In this document: positions 7,640 to 13,544 of the stretch, one piece after another
Numbering within the stretch: the stretch's first letter is position 1
Layout: each line of letters begins with the position of its first letter
NCBI GenBank assembly: GCA_964348745.1
Contig: CAYGDT010000013.1
Location: forward strand, 1-21,541
Direction: 5' to 3'
From: CAYGDT01 sp964348745
GTDB lineage: Bacteria > Patescibacteriota > Gracilibacteria > Peribacterales > Peribacteraceae
Length of the DNA stretch: 21,541 nt
Position numbers and translations under genes: made by a program
The notes under the pieces: model-generated
Databases searched by the model: none
The model's input: the letters and a program-made list of their open reading frames with translations, nothing else
Told to the model about the DNA's origin: nothing

Positions 7640-8023
7640 TTACAGCCTCACTCCCGCTGAGTTCATTGCGTAAAGGATCGCAAGACATGTGTAGACATCC
7701 TCTGTTTTTGTGGGGAATGTTGGGAGTGCTGGATCAGGTGTGTATGCAATTTCATAGATTTCTCTGACGGGGTCAGGTACAAGTGAGTACGAGTAGATGC
7801 GTTGGATGGCGCTCGAGAGGTCCAATCCACCATGCTCACTCACAGCATCAATACAAGCTAGAATCGCTTTTGCCGCATATTTTTCAGCACTTGTCGCAGC
7901 AATTCTATCTTCTTGTATGCCTCTTAAGCGTTGTTCATTGAGAGGACTTGTAAACTTTACAAGGGCTACGAGAATTTCTTCTCTTGAAGCCAATTCAATA
8001 TTTTCATCAGGTCTGTTAATCAT
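7640..8023 (-). CDS. Hypothetical protein, 127 residues
   Basis: No family recognised. The small soluble protein is mainly helical; the middle reads RIAATSAEKYAAKAILACID and the end DVYTCLAILYAMNS. The DVYT.(L/C)A segment has a faint resemblance to DVYTLVAFMNLL near the end of the 194-residue protein at 10974-11558; that may be chance. It is the first gene of a two-gene unit with the 280-residue protein and has one of the best promoters in the window. Confidence 0.65.
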   Translation of the reverse strand: MINRPDENIELASREEILVALVKFTSPLNEQRLRGIQEDRIAATSAEKYAAKAILACIDAVSEHGGLDLSSAIQRIYSYSLVPDPVREIYEIAYTPDPALPTFPTKTEDVYTCLAILYAMNSAGVRL

Positions 8024-8031
8024 AGTAAAAT

Positions 8032-8059
8032 ACTATAGTAGAATAATGATTCTTGTCAA
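8032..8059 (-). promoter_or_regulatory. Promoter of the 127/280-residue operon
   Basis: Minus strand: TTGACA (8054-8059), 16-base spacer, TATAGT (8032-8037), then eight bases to the ATG at 8023. The transcript is expected to begin at the start codon or within two bases of it. Confidence 0.78.
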
Positions 8060-8083
8060 TTGCAGAAAGTGGCCAGACTTCTC

Positions 8084-8308
8084 TTATTTCTGCTTCTTCT
8101 CAACGAATTGCGTTACTTTGACCACACGGCCATTTTTGTCGTACGTCGTCCATTCGCCCACTTGCTTACTGTTTTGTAGCGTCCCCGATCGCATCATCGA
8201 ACCGTCTTTCCGATACCATTCCCAATACCCCTCGGGACCACCATCAACGATGGTTCCTTTCGCCCAGATACTACCGTCTTTGTGATACACGGTGTGCTTC
8301 TTTTTCAT
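8084..8308 (-). CDS. MORN-type (YwqK-like) repeat protein
   Basis: This 74-residue protein consists of short beta repeats of the MORN_2 type found in the family named after antitoxin YwqK: DGSIWAKGTIVDGGPEGYW, DGSMMRSGTLQNSKQVGEW, NGRVVKVTQF. Each unit has the D/NG...GT/G..W pattern. The antitoxin label in that family is a database name; no toxin partner is visible here. The ATG at 8308 is chosen because an extended -10 (TGG TATACT) ends six bases before it; the open frame runs further into the divergent gene but that part is antisense to coding sequence. It shares a very short promoter region with the plus-strand DUF1801-like gene. Confidence 0.78.
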   Translation of the reverse strand: MKKKHTVYHKDGSIWAKGTIVDGGPEGYWEWYRKDGSMMRSGTLQNSKQVGEWTTYDKNGRVVKVTQFVEKKQK

Positions 8309-8314
8309 GCGGGC

Positions 8315-8323
8315 AGTATACCA
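8315..8323 (-). promoter_or_regulatory. Extended -10 of the YwqK-like gene
   Basis: On the minus strand TGG is followed by TATACT (8315-8320), which ends six bases before the ATG at 8308. It faces away from the matching extended -10 at 8341-8349. Confidence 0.65.
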
Positions 8324-8340
8324 AAATCCTAGCGCATTTG

Positions 8341-8349
8341 TGCTATACT
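8341..8349 (+). promoter_or_regulatory. Extended -10 of the DUF1801-like gene
   Basis: TGC followed by TATACT (8344-8349) ends eight bases before the ATG at 8358. The divergent extended -10 is only 23 bases away, so two polymerases could hardly bind at once. Confidence 0.65.
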
Positions 8350-8357
8350 GCGATTTC

Positions 8358-8786
8358 ATGAACATGTTCAAACCAACGAAGGCAACATCTGTGAAGGAGT
8401 ACATGGCAGCTCTTCCTGATGATCGTCGTGAGCTCATCGAATTTCTCCATACGTTCATTCAGAAAACCGCCCCGAAACTAAAGCCGCACTTTGCATACAA
8501 CGTGCTGGGATACGGTACTTTCCCGTACAGAAACTATAAGAAAGAAATGATCACATGGCCCACCATCGCACTCGCCAGCCAGAAACAGTACGTCAGCCTG
8601 TACGTGTGTGCGGTCGACAACGGCGAGTACATTGCCGAAAAGTACAAAAATGAACTGGGAAAAGTCAGTGTCGGTCGTAGCTGCATCCGCTTCAAAAAAT
8701 TGAGCGATCTGAATCTTGATACCTTGAAAAAAGTTCTCAGGGTCACTGAAAAGAAACCGGGTCTCGTGGGTATCGGCGCACACTAA
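8358..8786 (+). CDS. DUF1801-like (YdhG-type) protein
   Basis: The 142-residue protein resembles DUF1801/YdhG domain proteins. It has the N-terminal helix VKEYMAALPDDRRELIEFLHTFIQ, then KPHFAYNVLGYGTFPYRNYK, the strand region QKQYVSLYVCAV and the C-terminal RSCIRFKKLSDLNLDTLKKVLR. Members of this fold bind small molecules or act in unknown ways; no catalytic residue can be named. The start is set by the extended -10 eight bases upstream; a second Met two codons later is an alternative. The upstream extension to 8292 would overlap the divergent gene and is rejected. Confidence 0.75.
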   Translation: MNMFKPTKATSVKEYMAALPDDRRELIEFLHTFIQKTAPKLKPHFAYNVLGYGTFPYRNYKKEMITWPTIALASQKQYVSLYVCAVDNGEYIAEKYKNELGKVSVGRSCIRFKKLSDLNLDTLKKVLRVTEKKPGLVGIGAH

Positions 8787-8842
8787 AAATCGCGATTCGA
8801 ATTCGTCAGGCATTTCTGAAAGAATGATCCCGCTCATTCGTC

Positions 8843-8848
8843 TATACT
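8843..8848 (+). promoter_or_regulatory. -10 box of the double VOC gene
   Basis: TATACT lies 11 bases before the ATG at 8860, which predicts a 5' leader of only about five bases, too short for a Shine-Dalgarno site. Confidence 0.55.
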
Positions 8849-8859
8849 AACGTTGCACT

Positions 8860-9780
8860 ATGCAGAAAATCGTTCCCCATCTCTGGTTTGATACAAAGGC
8901 GAAGGAAGCCGCAGCGTTCTACGTGTCTGCATTTGCTAAAGACTCAAAAGTGAAGAATGTCACGACACTTCACGATACGCCATCCGGAGACTGTGACATC
9001 GTTTCATTCGATCTGCATGGCTATGAGTTCATGTCCATCAGCGCCGGACCGCTCTTCCAACTCAATCCATCGATATCGTTCATGGTGAACTTCGATCCCT
9101 CTCATAATAAAGAAGGGGACAAGGGCGCACGCAAGAATCTCGATGCGCTGTGGGAGAAACTTTCCGATGGCGGTGAGCCGCTCATGCCCCTCGATACGTA
9201 CCCTTTCAGCGAGCACTACGGCTGGATAAAAGACAAATATGGAGTCACATGGCAGCTCATTCTTACGAAACCTCAAGGCGAGCCGCGCCCGTTCATCATC
9301 CCTTCGTTGATGTTCACGGGCGACATGACCGGCATGGCCGGCGAGGCGATCGATTTCTACGTGTCGGTGTTCAAGAACTCAAAGCGCGGGATGTCTGCGC
9401 CCTACCCACCCGGCGCGGCGCCGGAGAAGGCTGCAAAACTTATGTTCGCCGAATTCATGCTGGAAGGTCAGTGGTTTACTGCGATGGACAGCGGCAACAT
9501 GCACAAGTTCGGCTTCAACGAAGCTATTTCCCTTATCGTGCGTTGCAAGGATCAAAAGGAAATCGATGCGTACTGGAGCAAGCTCTCCGCCGTTCCCGAA
9601 TCCGAGCAGTGCGGATGGCTGAAGGATAAATACGGCGTCTCGTGGCAGATCACTCCTGCGGAGATGGATGAGATGATGCAGAAGGGAACCGACAAGCAGA
9701 TCGACCGCATCACACAGGCGTTCCTGCCGATGAAGAAGTTCGACCTTGCAGCGCTGAAAAAGGCGTATGTGGGGAAGTGA
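8860..9780 (+). CDS. Double VOC-superfamily protein (PhnB-like, PF06983-type)
   Basis: The 306-residue protein contains two copies of the PhnB-like 3-demethylubiquinone-methyltransferase-type domain, a member of the vicinal oxygen chelate fold. Copy 1 covers about residues 1-140 (IVPHLWFDTKAKEAAAFYVS to EHYGWIKDKYGVTWQLI). Copy 2 covers about 145-275 (PSLMFTGDMTGMAGEAIDFY to EQCGWLKDKYGVSWQIT). The C-terminal tail with QAFLPMKKFDLAALKKAY is typical of these proteins. Despite the family name they are not known to be ubiquinone methyltransferases, and the substrate is unknown. Tandem copies in one chain probably replace a homodimer. Confidence 0.88.
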   Translation: MQKIVPHLWFDTKAKEAAAFYVSAFAKDSKVKNVTTLHDTPSGDCDIVSFDLHGYEFMSISAGPLFQLNPSISFMVNFDPSHNKEGDKGARKNLDALWEKLSDGGEPLMPLDTYPFSEHYGWIKDKYGVTWQLILTKPQGEPRPFIIPSLMFTGDMTGMAGEAIDFYVSVFKNSKRGMSAPYPPGAAPEKAAKLMFAEFMLEGQWFTAMDSGNMHKFGFNEAISLIVRCKDQKEIDAYWSKLSAVPESEQCGWLKDKYGVSWQITPAEMDEMMQKGTDKQIDRITQAFLPMKKFDLAALKKAYVGK

Positions 9781-9807
9781 GAAATATGTATTCACTACTA
9801 CTTCTGT

Positions 9808-10281
9808 ATGCAAAATCCATCCATCAAACGCTTGTCGGCATTGTTCTTACAAGCAGTCATTCTTCTTATTGGTATCGGCACTCTCATCTTCTTGCTTTGG
9901 GAACCGCACGTCGAGGGCAGGAATGTGCATGCCTCGCTCTTTGAGGTGTATTTCAGGGATCCATTCCTGGCGTATGTTTATATAGCGTCCATCGCATTTT
10001 TTATAGCGCTCTATCAGGCATTTGCGTTGCTCGGATACATCGGAAACAATAAGGCATTCTCATCAGATTCCGTGAAAGCATTACGGACGATACAATACTG
10101 CGCGATTGTTCTTGTTGCTTTTGTTATGGGGGCAGTGGCCTACCTCTTTATAGTTCAGCGCACCATCGAAGAGGATATTGCGGGCGGTGTTGCGATGTGT
10201 CTTTTTGCGATTTTTATTTCTGTCGTCATCGCCGCTGCCGCAGCCGTGCTTGAGAGACTTGTACAAAGCCACAAAGATTAG
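9808..10281 (+). CDS. Four-helix membrane protein (DUF2975-like)
   Basis: The 157-residue protein has four predicted membrane helices: LFLQAVILLIGIGTLIFLLW, YIASIAFFIALYQAFALLGY, IQYCAIVLVAFVMGAVAYLF and VAMCLFAIFISVVIAAAAAV. The pattern, with a loop containing AFSSDSVKALR between helices 2 and 3, fits DUF2975 proteins. These often sit beside a small HTH regulator; none is seen here. A TACTAC box ends six bases before the ATG. Its TAG stop overlaps the TAA stop of the converging methyltransferase (TTAG at 10278-10281). Confidence 0.75.
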   Translation: MQNPSIKRLSALFLQAVILLIGIGTLIFLLWEPHVEGRNVHASLFEVYFRDPFLAYVYIASIAFFIALYQAFALLGYIGNNKAFSSDSVKALRTIQYCAIVLVAFVMGAVAYLFIVQRTIEEDIAGGVAMCLFAIFISVVIAAAAAVLERLVQSHKD

Positions 10282-10955
10282 TCCTTTTCAAATCTGCACA
10301 GATAAGCATCATGGCCACCCTCTATGCTTGCCAATAATTCTGGCCGAATTGTTTTTGAAAATTTCTGCCCAAAAAAACTGCAGTATAAACTGAGTTGCCT
10401 CATGTCAGCATTTTGAAGAACAATGCCGGGGGAACGTAGCGCATAAAACGCCTTGCTCCCCCTATCGCCAATCTCCCAAATGAAATTGCCGTCGATACTT
10501 ACATAGTCCGAATAGATGACATCAAACGTAGACTCATCGAAGTCAGGTATAAGCCGAACATTCGGAACTCGGCGTTTTGCTATGGCAAGAGAAGCTTCAC
10601 TTTTATCAATTCCGGTGAGCGTCACCTTGTCCGCAAGCAACACATTGAGCACATGCAGATCCACACCAGTTCCGCAGCCGTCTTCCGCGACAGCCAGATT
10701 TGGTTCGGGTCTTTCTCCTAAATACGAAATGAGTCTTGTTAAAAATTCTAGTCGGGCAGGGAAATATTTTTCTTGCATCAGTACGGAATCATATGTTCGG
10801 CTCCGCACTTCTTCTATCACTGATTCGAGTCGTCCAGATTGCTTGGATTCATCGATGAATTCTTTTATCTGATGATCTGCCTCTTTCGCAAAATCGGGGT
10901 GATATCGTGTTTCGCGTAAAGCGTCTTCGATTCTTCCTTTGAGGTCTGAGTGCAT
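10278..10955 (-). CDS. Class I SAM-dependent methyltransferase
   Basis: The 225-residue protein has a Rossmann methyltransferase core starting near residue 85: motif I AVAEDGCGTGVDLHVL, motif II LTGIDKSEASLAIAKRR and the strand FDVIYSDYVSI. Motif I has an acidic ED before GCGTG, as in many class I enzymes. The N-terminal 80 residues are helical and charged. The substrate is unknown. A TACTAT box lies ten bases before the ATG, so it probably has its own promoter even though the upstream gene ends only 18 bases away. Confidence 0.8.
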   Translation of the reverse strand: MHSDLKGRIEDALRETRYHPDFAKEADHQIKEFIDESKQSGRLESVIEEVRSRTYDSVLMQEKYFPARLEFLTRLISYLGERPEPNLAVAEDGCGTGVDLHVLNVLLADKVTLTGIDKSEASLAIAKRRVPNVRLIPDFDESTFDVIYSDYVSIDGNFIWEIGDRGSKAFYALRSPGIVLQNADMRQLSLYCSFFGQKFSKTIRPELLASIEGGHDAYLCRFEKD

Positions 10956-10973
10956 GGTATGAGAAATAGTAAT

Positions 10974-11558
10974 TTATCCTACTTCAGATGTGTCAGTTTC
11001 GATCATAGGAGGTTGCGGATCTATATCCACATTGGCGTCTCTTTCCAGCAAATTCATAAATGCAACAAGCGTATATACGTCTTGTTCTGCCACTTGCGCA
11101 CGACAGTATTGTGTGAATTTATTTTCTAACACATCTTCAACTCCATTAAGAATTTGTCCTAACTGTCCAACATTTAATCCATCGAATTTATCACCATGGA
11201 AACATGGTAATTTATCACTCCATTTCTTCTCATCACCAACTTGATAATATATCTGAAATATACGTGTCACATTTCGTACATAAGAAATTAATCGCGAAAT
11301 TTCTTCCTTAGAGTAATTTTTTGTTTGGAATTCTTGAGGATTATGTCGCTCACATGATTCAAGAATTTTTCGTATCCGTGCGTCAACTTTTTCGATGAAC
11401 TTTTGAACAATTCCATATCGGTAGCAATGCTGTTCTCTTATTGCAAATTCAACAAGATTTCCGGTGATAGGGTGTAGGGTGTTAAGATAGGGGATGGTGT
11501 GTTTCCCCCAACCATTTGGATCATCCCAATCGGTGTCGATGGTATTCCAGTGCGACAT
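10974..11558 (-). CDS. Hypothetical protein, 194 residues, AT-rich gene
   Basis: I do not recognise this protein. It is soluble and largely helical, with an aromatic N-terminus (MSHWNTIDTDWDDPNGWGKH) and a region starting ISRLISYVRNVTRIFQIYYQ. It ends in an acidic tail (ERDANVDIDPQPPMIETD). The gene is visibly richer in A and T than its neighbours (roughly 37 percent GC in two 60-base samples counted by hand, against about 52 percent in a sample from the HTTM gene), which hints at separate origin. The promoter is TTGACA-16-TAATTT ending six bases before the ATG. Confidence 0.65.
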   Translation of the reverse strand: MSHWNTIDTDWDDPNGWGKHTIPYLNTLHPITGNLVEFAIREQHCYRYGIVQKFIEKVDARIRKILESCERHNPQEFQTKNYSKEEISRLISYVRNVTRIFQIYYQVGDEKKWSDKLPCFHGDKFDGLNVGQLGQILNGVEDVLENKFTQYCRAQVAEQDVYTLVAFMNLLERDANVDIDPQPPMIETDTSEVG

Positions 11559-11564
11559 ATGTAT

Positions 11565-11592
11565 AAATTACATTATTTTCAACTTATGTCAA
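11565..11592 (-). promoter_or_regulatory. Promoter of the 194-residue gene
   Basis: Minus strand: TTGACA (11587-11592), 16-base spacer, TAATTT (11565-11570), six bases to the ATG. A second copy of the -35 region, ATTGACATAGGTTG, lies 45 bases further upstream (11625-11638 against 11580-11593, one mismatch in 14), possibly an operator repeat or a second promoter. Confidence 0.65.
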
Positions 11593-11692
11593 TATGTCGC
11601 CACATCTTTCTAAGTTTAGTTTGGCAACCTATGTCAATTATCATCAACCTTGATGGCATGCTGGCGAAACGGAAAATGAGCGTCACCTATTG

Positions 11693-12355
11693 TCAGTATC
11701 GGAACAAGTAATAAGGGGAAGGGAAGAGGTATTCGATTTCTTTAAGATCATCACGCGTTACATATCCTTGGAACATTCGTCCTGCTGTATACGCTTTCTC
11801 AGTAATGACTTGCAGATGCGTGTGCGTGAACCAGCCCCCACTGTCGGAATACGCTCCGGTTCTTCCGAATATCTGCCCTTGTTCAATCCTGTCACCTTCT
11901 TGTACGAGGTGATTTGCATTCAGGTGTCCGTAGAGTGCATAGAAAGAATCAGAAGCTGTCTGATGTTCCAAGACGACGTAGCCTCCATAACTGCCGGCAT
12001 CCTCTTCTTTTCCAGTGCAGCAAACTGTCCCCGCGATTGGCGCATGAAGCTCAAAACCTTCCGGCACAATAATATCCAGACCGGCATGGTAGATGCGCCC
12101 CTCTTCAATCATGTGCGGATAGTTCCGTAGCACAGTAGAGCGTTCCTCAAGATATCGTCCGATGCCCCATTGATAATCAGATGATTTCAGTTCATCAAAA
12201 ACAATATTTTGAAACTGATCAAAATCTTTAGTATCAAACTGAAGAGTTCTTGGGTTGTTGGATGAGAAATCGAATATGTATGGTTCGCCGATGATCTGCT
12301 TGTGAAAGAGCGGGAAAATATCTTGCCGCTGATGGAGCAGATTAAGCGGATACAT
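11693..12355 (-). CDS. M23-family metallopeptidase, cytosolic type
   Basis: The 220-residue protein has the LytM/M23 zinc site: HAGLD (H90, D94) and THTH (H178 and H180), with GYVVLEH and FYALYGHL between them. There is no signal peptide. The region starting GIGRYLEERSTVLRN, the GGWFTHTHLQVI block and the C-terminal PSP...F match the M23 variety that elsewhere occurs fused to a phosphotransferase and an aminotransferase, and that is thought to act on something other than peptidoglycan; this comparison is from memory. The ATG at 12355 overlaps the formyltransferase by 14 bases and has AAGGA four bases upstream, one of the few plausible Shine-Dalgarno sites here. An earlier ATG at 12412 would give a 71-base overlap. 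Confidence 0.82.
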   Translation of the reverse strand: MYPLNLLHQRQDIFPLFHKQIIGEPYIFDFSSNNPRTLQFDTKDFDQFQNIVFDELKSSDYQWGIGRYLEERSTVLRNYPHMIEEGRIYHAGLDIIVPEGFELHAPIAGTVCCTGKEEDAGSYGGYVVLEHQTASDSFYALYGHLNANHLVQEGDRIEQGQIFGRTGAYSDSGGWFTHTHLQVITEKAYTAGRMFQGYVTRDDLKEIEYLFPSPYYLFRY

Positions 12356-13265
12356 GGCGTCCTTGGGGAACTTGTGAGGTATGTCGATTGATGTGCATGA
12401 AGACGTGTTCAATGTAGTGCCGTAGCCCCGTCACTAAGAGAGGCAGTTTTGCCTGCTGATAATTGCGATAGCGGAGATGCTGCGGATCGTCGTATGGATA
12501 GACGGGAGTACCTTCCATATGTGCAATCGGAGGACCGTCATCGATGATGTGATTGATGAGGTGGAGAGTCGCACCGGTAATCGTGTTCTCGTCGTGCTGC
12601 GCTCTATCAATTGCATCTTGTGTCGGGGTGGGACCGCGAAAGCAGTACGGGTGATTGCTGAGCGTGATCGCCGGATGAATATTCAAAATACGTCCGTACA
12701 TCCCATGTTCCTGTCCAATCAAATGCTCAATTCTCGCCATATAGTGATCAGAGAGGAGAACATCCGCATTGCGTTCCTGCATCAGCTTTGCAACGTGGAC
12801 TTCAAAATTTCTTTTGAGTTCGGCTTTCTGCTCGGGTTCTCGTCTGCCATTGATCGTACGGAAGTTTGAAGGAATCCAGTGCGTCATCTCTTCGCCCGCC
12901 AGTAACACCCCCGCTTCAGTACGCACATGTGATTGATGTATCCACGGCTGGTATGGTCGAGGCTGAGCAGGATATGGAGAATCGCGCATGTCATTTTCCA
13001 TATCATCGGTAATGACACCGACGACTTCGATCAAACCTGACAAGGCTCCACCTTCGCGGGTTTCATTGATCAGCCGCTCGACAGCACCCTCCATATAGCG
13101 CCAACCCTCCGGTGTGCTGACACTCATACCGTTTTTATCGCAGGAGCCCACATCGCGGACGGATGTCAGAACCATTAATTTTACCGGCTCTCGCGGTTGT
13201 TGCGGTTGCGCCGGAGGAGTGATCCAGTGCATTGTGCTCTGATAGTGAGATGAGGTGTTTACCAT
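12342..13265 (-). CDS. PurN-like formyltransferase
   Basis: The 307-residue protein resembles the N10-formyltetrahydrofolate-dependent formyltransferases of the PurN (GAR transformylase) type. The catalytic N and H are N195 and H197 in LNIHPA. The catalytic Asp is D242 in IIDDGPP, preceded by TGATLHLI as in PurN. The N-terminal half contains VLLSDHYMARI, equivalent to the DLIVLAGYM region, but has about 60 extra residues around EVVGVITDDMENDMR. No purine genes are nearby, and it is coupled to an M23 peptidase, so the substrate may not be GAR. A start at 13322 would translate the terminator at 13287-13310 and is rejected; ATG 13232 is a further alternative. Confidence 0.75.
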   Translation of the reverse strand: MVNTSSHYQSTMHWITPPAQPQQPREPVKLMVLTSVRDVGSCDKNGMSVSTPEGWRYMEGAVERLINETREGGALSGLIEVVGVITDDMENDMRDSPYPAQPRPYQPWIHQSHVRTEAGVLLAGEEMTHWIPSNFRTINGRREPEQKAELKRNFEVHVAKLMQERNADVLLSDHYMARIEHLIGQEHGMYGRILNIHPAITLSNHPYCFRGPTPTQDAIDRAQHDENTITGATLHLINHIIDDGPPIAHMEGTPVYPYDDPQHLRYRNYQQAKLPLLVTGLRHYIEHVFMHINRHTSQVPQGRHVSA

Positions 13266-13286
13266 GGAAGAAATTGGTACACATAT

Positions 13287-13310
13287 AAAAACAGCTCCGG
13301 GAGGGAGCTG
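13287..13310 (-). terminator. Rho-independent terminator behind the 22-residue gene
   Basis: On the minus strand CAGCTCC (13304-13310) pairs with GGAGCTG (13292-13298) across a five-base loop and is followed by TTTTT (13287-13291). It ends the short transcript from the promoter at 13412-13439 and lies 22 bases before the formyltransferase ATG, so it could also act as an attenuator for that gene. Confidence 0.8.
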
Positions 13311-13333
13311 GCAGATTCGCAATTCAATAGATA

Positions 13334-13402
13334 TCAGCAGTTCTCCTTCCCGATGCGGGTGGTCTTCTTTGCCTTCTTCTGCTTCAAAATCGAGGGCTGC
13401 AT
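13334..13402 (-). CDS. 22-residue basic peptide in its own transcription unit
   Basis: The ORF begins with ATG at 13402 and ends with TGA at 13334-13336. The peptide starts MQPSILKQKKAKKTTRIG and is strongly basic, with six K and one R in its middle and one cysteine at the end. It is framed by a near-perfect promoter (TTGACA-16-TATGAT, nine bases to ATG) and a hairpin-U5 terminator 24 bases after its stop. The composition resembles tiny ribosome-associated proteins, but I cannot match it to one. It could instead be a leader peptide controlling the formyltransferase operon, though it lacks runs of a single regulatory amino acid other than lysine. Confidence 0.6.
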   Translation of the reverse strand: MQPSILKQKKAKKTTRIGKENC

Positions 13403-13411
13403 GACAAGGAG

Positions 13412-13439
13412 ATCATACAGCAGAAGAGGGGCTTGTCAA
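13412..13439 (-). promoter_or_regulatory. Promoter of the 22-residue gene
   Basis: Minus strand: TTGACA (13434-13439), 16-base spacer, TATGAT (13412-13417), nine bases to the ATG at 13402. This is among the strongest promoters in the window. Confidence 0.8.
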
Positions 13440-13544
13440 ACGCGTGATCAAAATATGAGGTTGTGTGTGGCTCCCGAGAATGGCTTTTTTTCCGAACCGG
13501 ATTGTATTTTCAAACTTGTCTGTGGGGTATCACTTTTTGCATTG

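Noticed and set aside
11559..11711. Short plus-strand frame in the 134-base gap between the M23 and 194-residue genes
   Set aside because: It overlaps the minus-strand promoter at 11565-11592 and the M23 gene end, and has no -10 box of its own in the usual place.
12477..12869. Plus-strand open frame of 130 codons
   Set aside because: Antisense to the formyltransferase catalytic region.
13266..13322. N-terminal extension of the formyltransferase to 13322
   Set aside because: It would translate through the hairpin-U5 terminator of the 22-residue gene.
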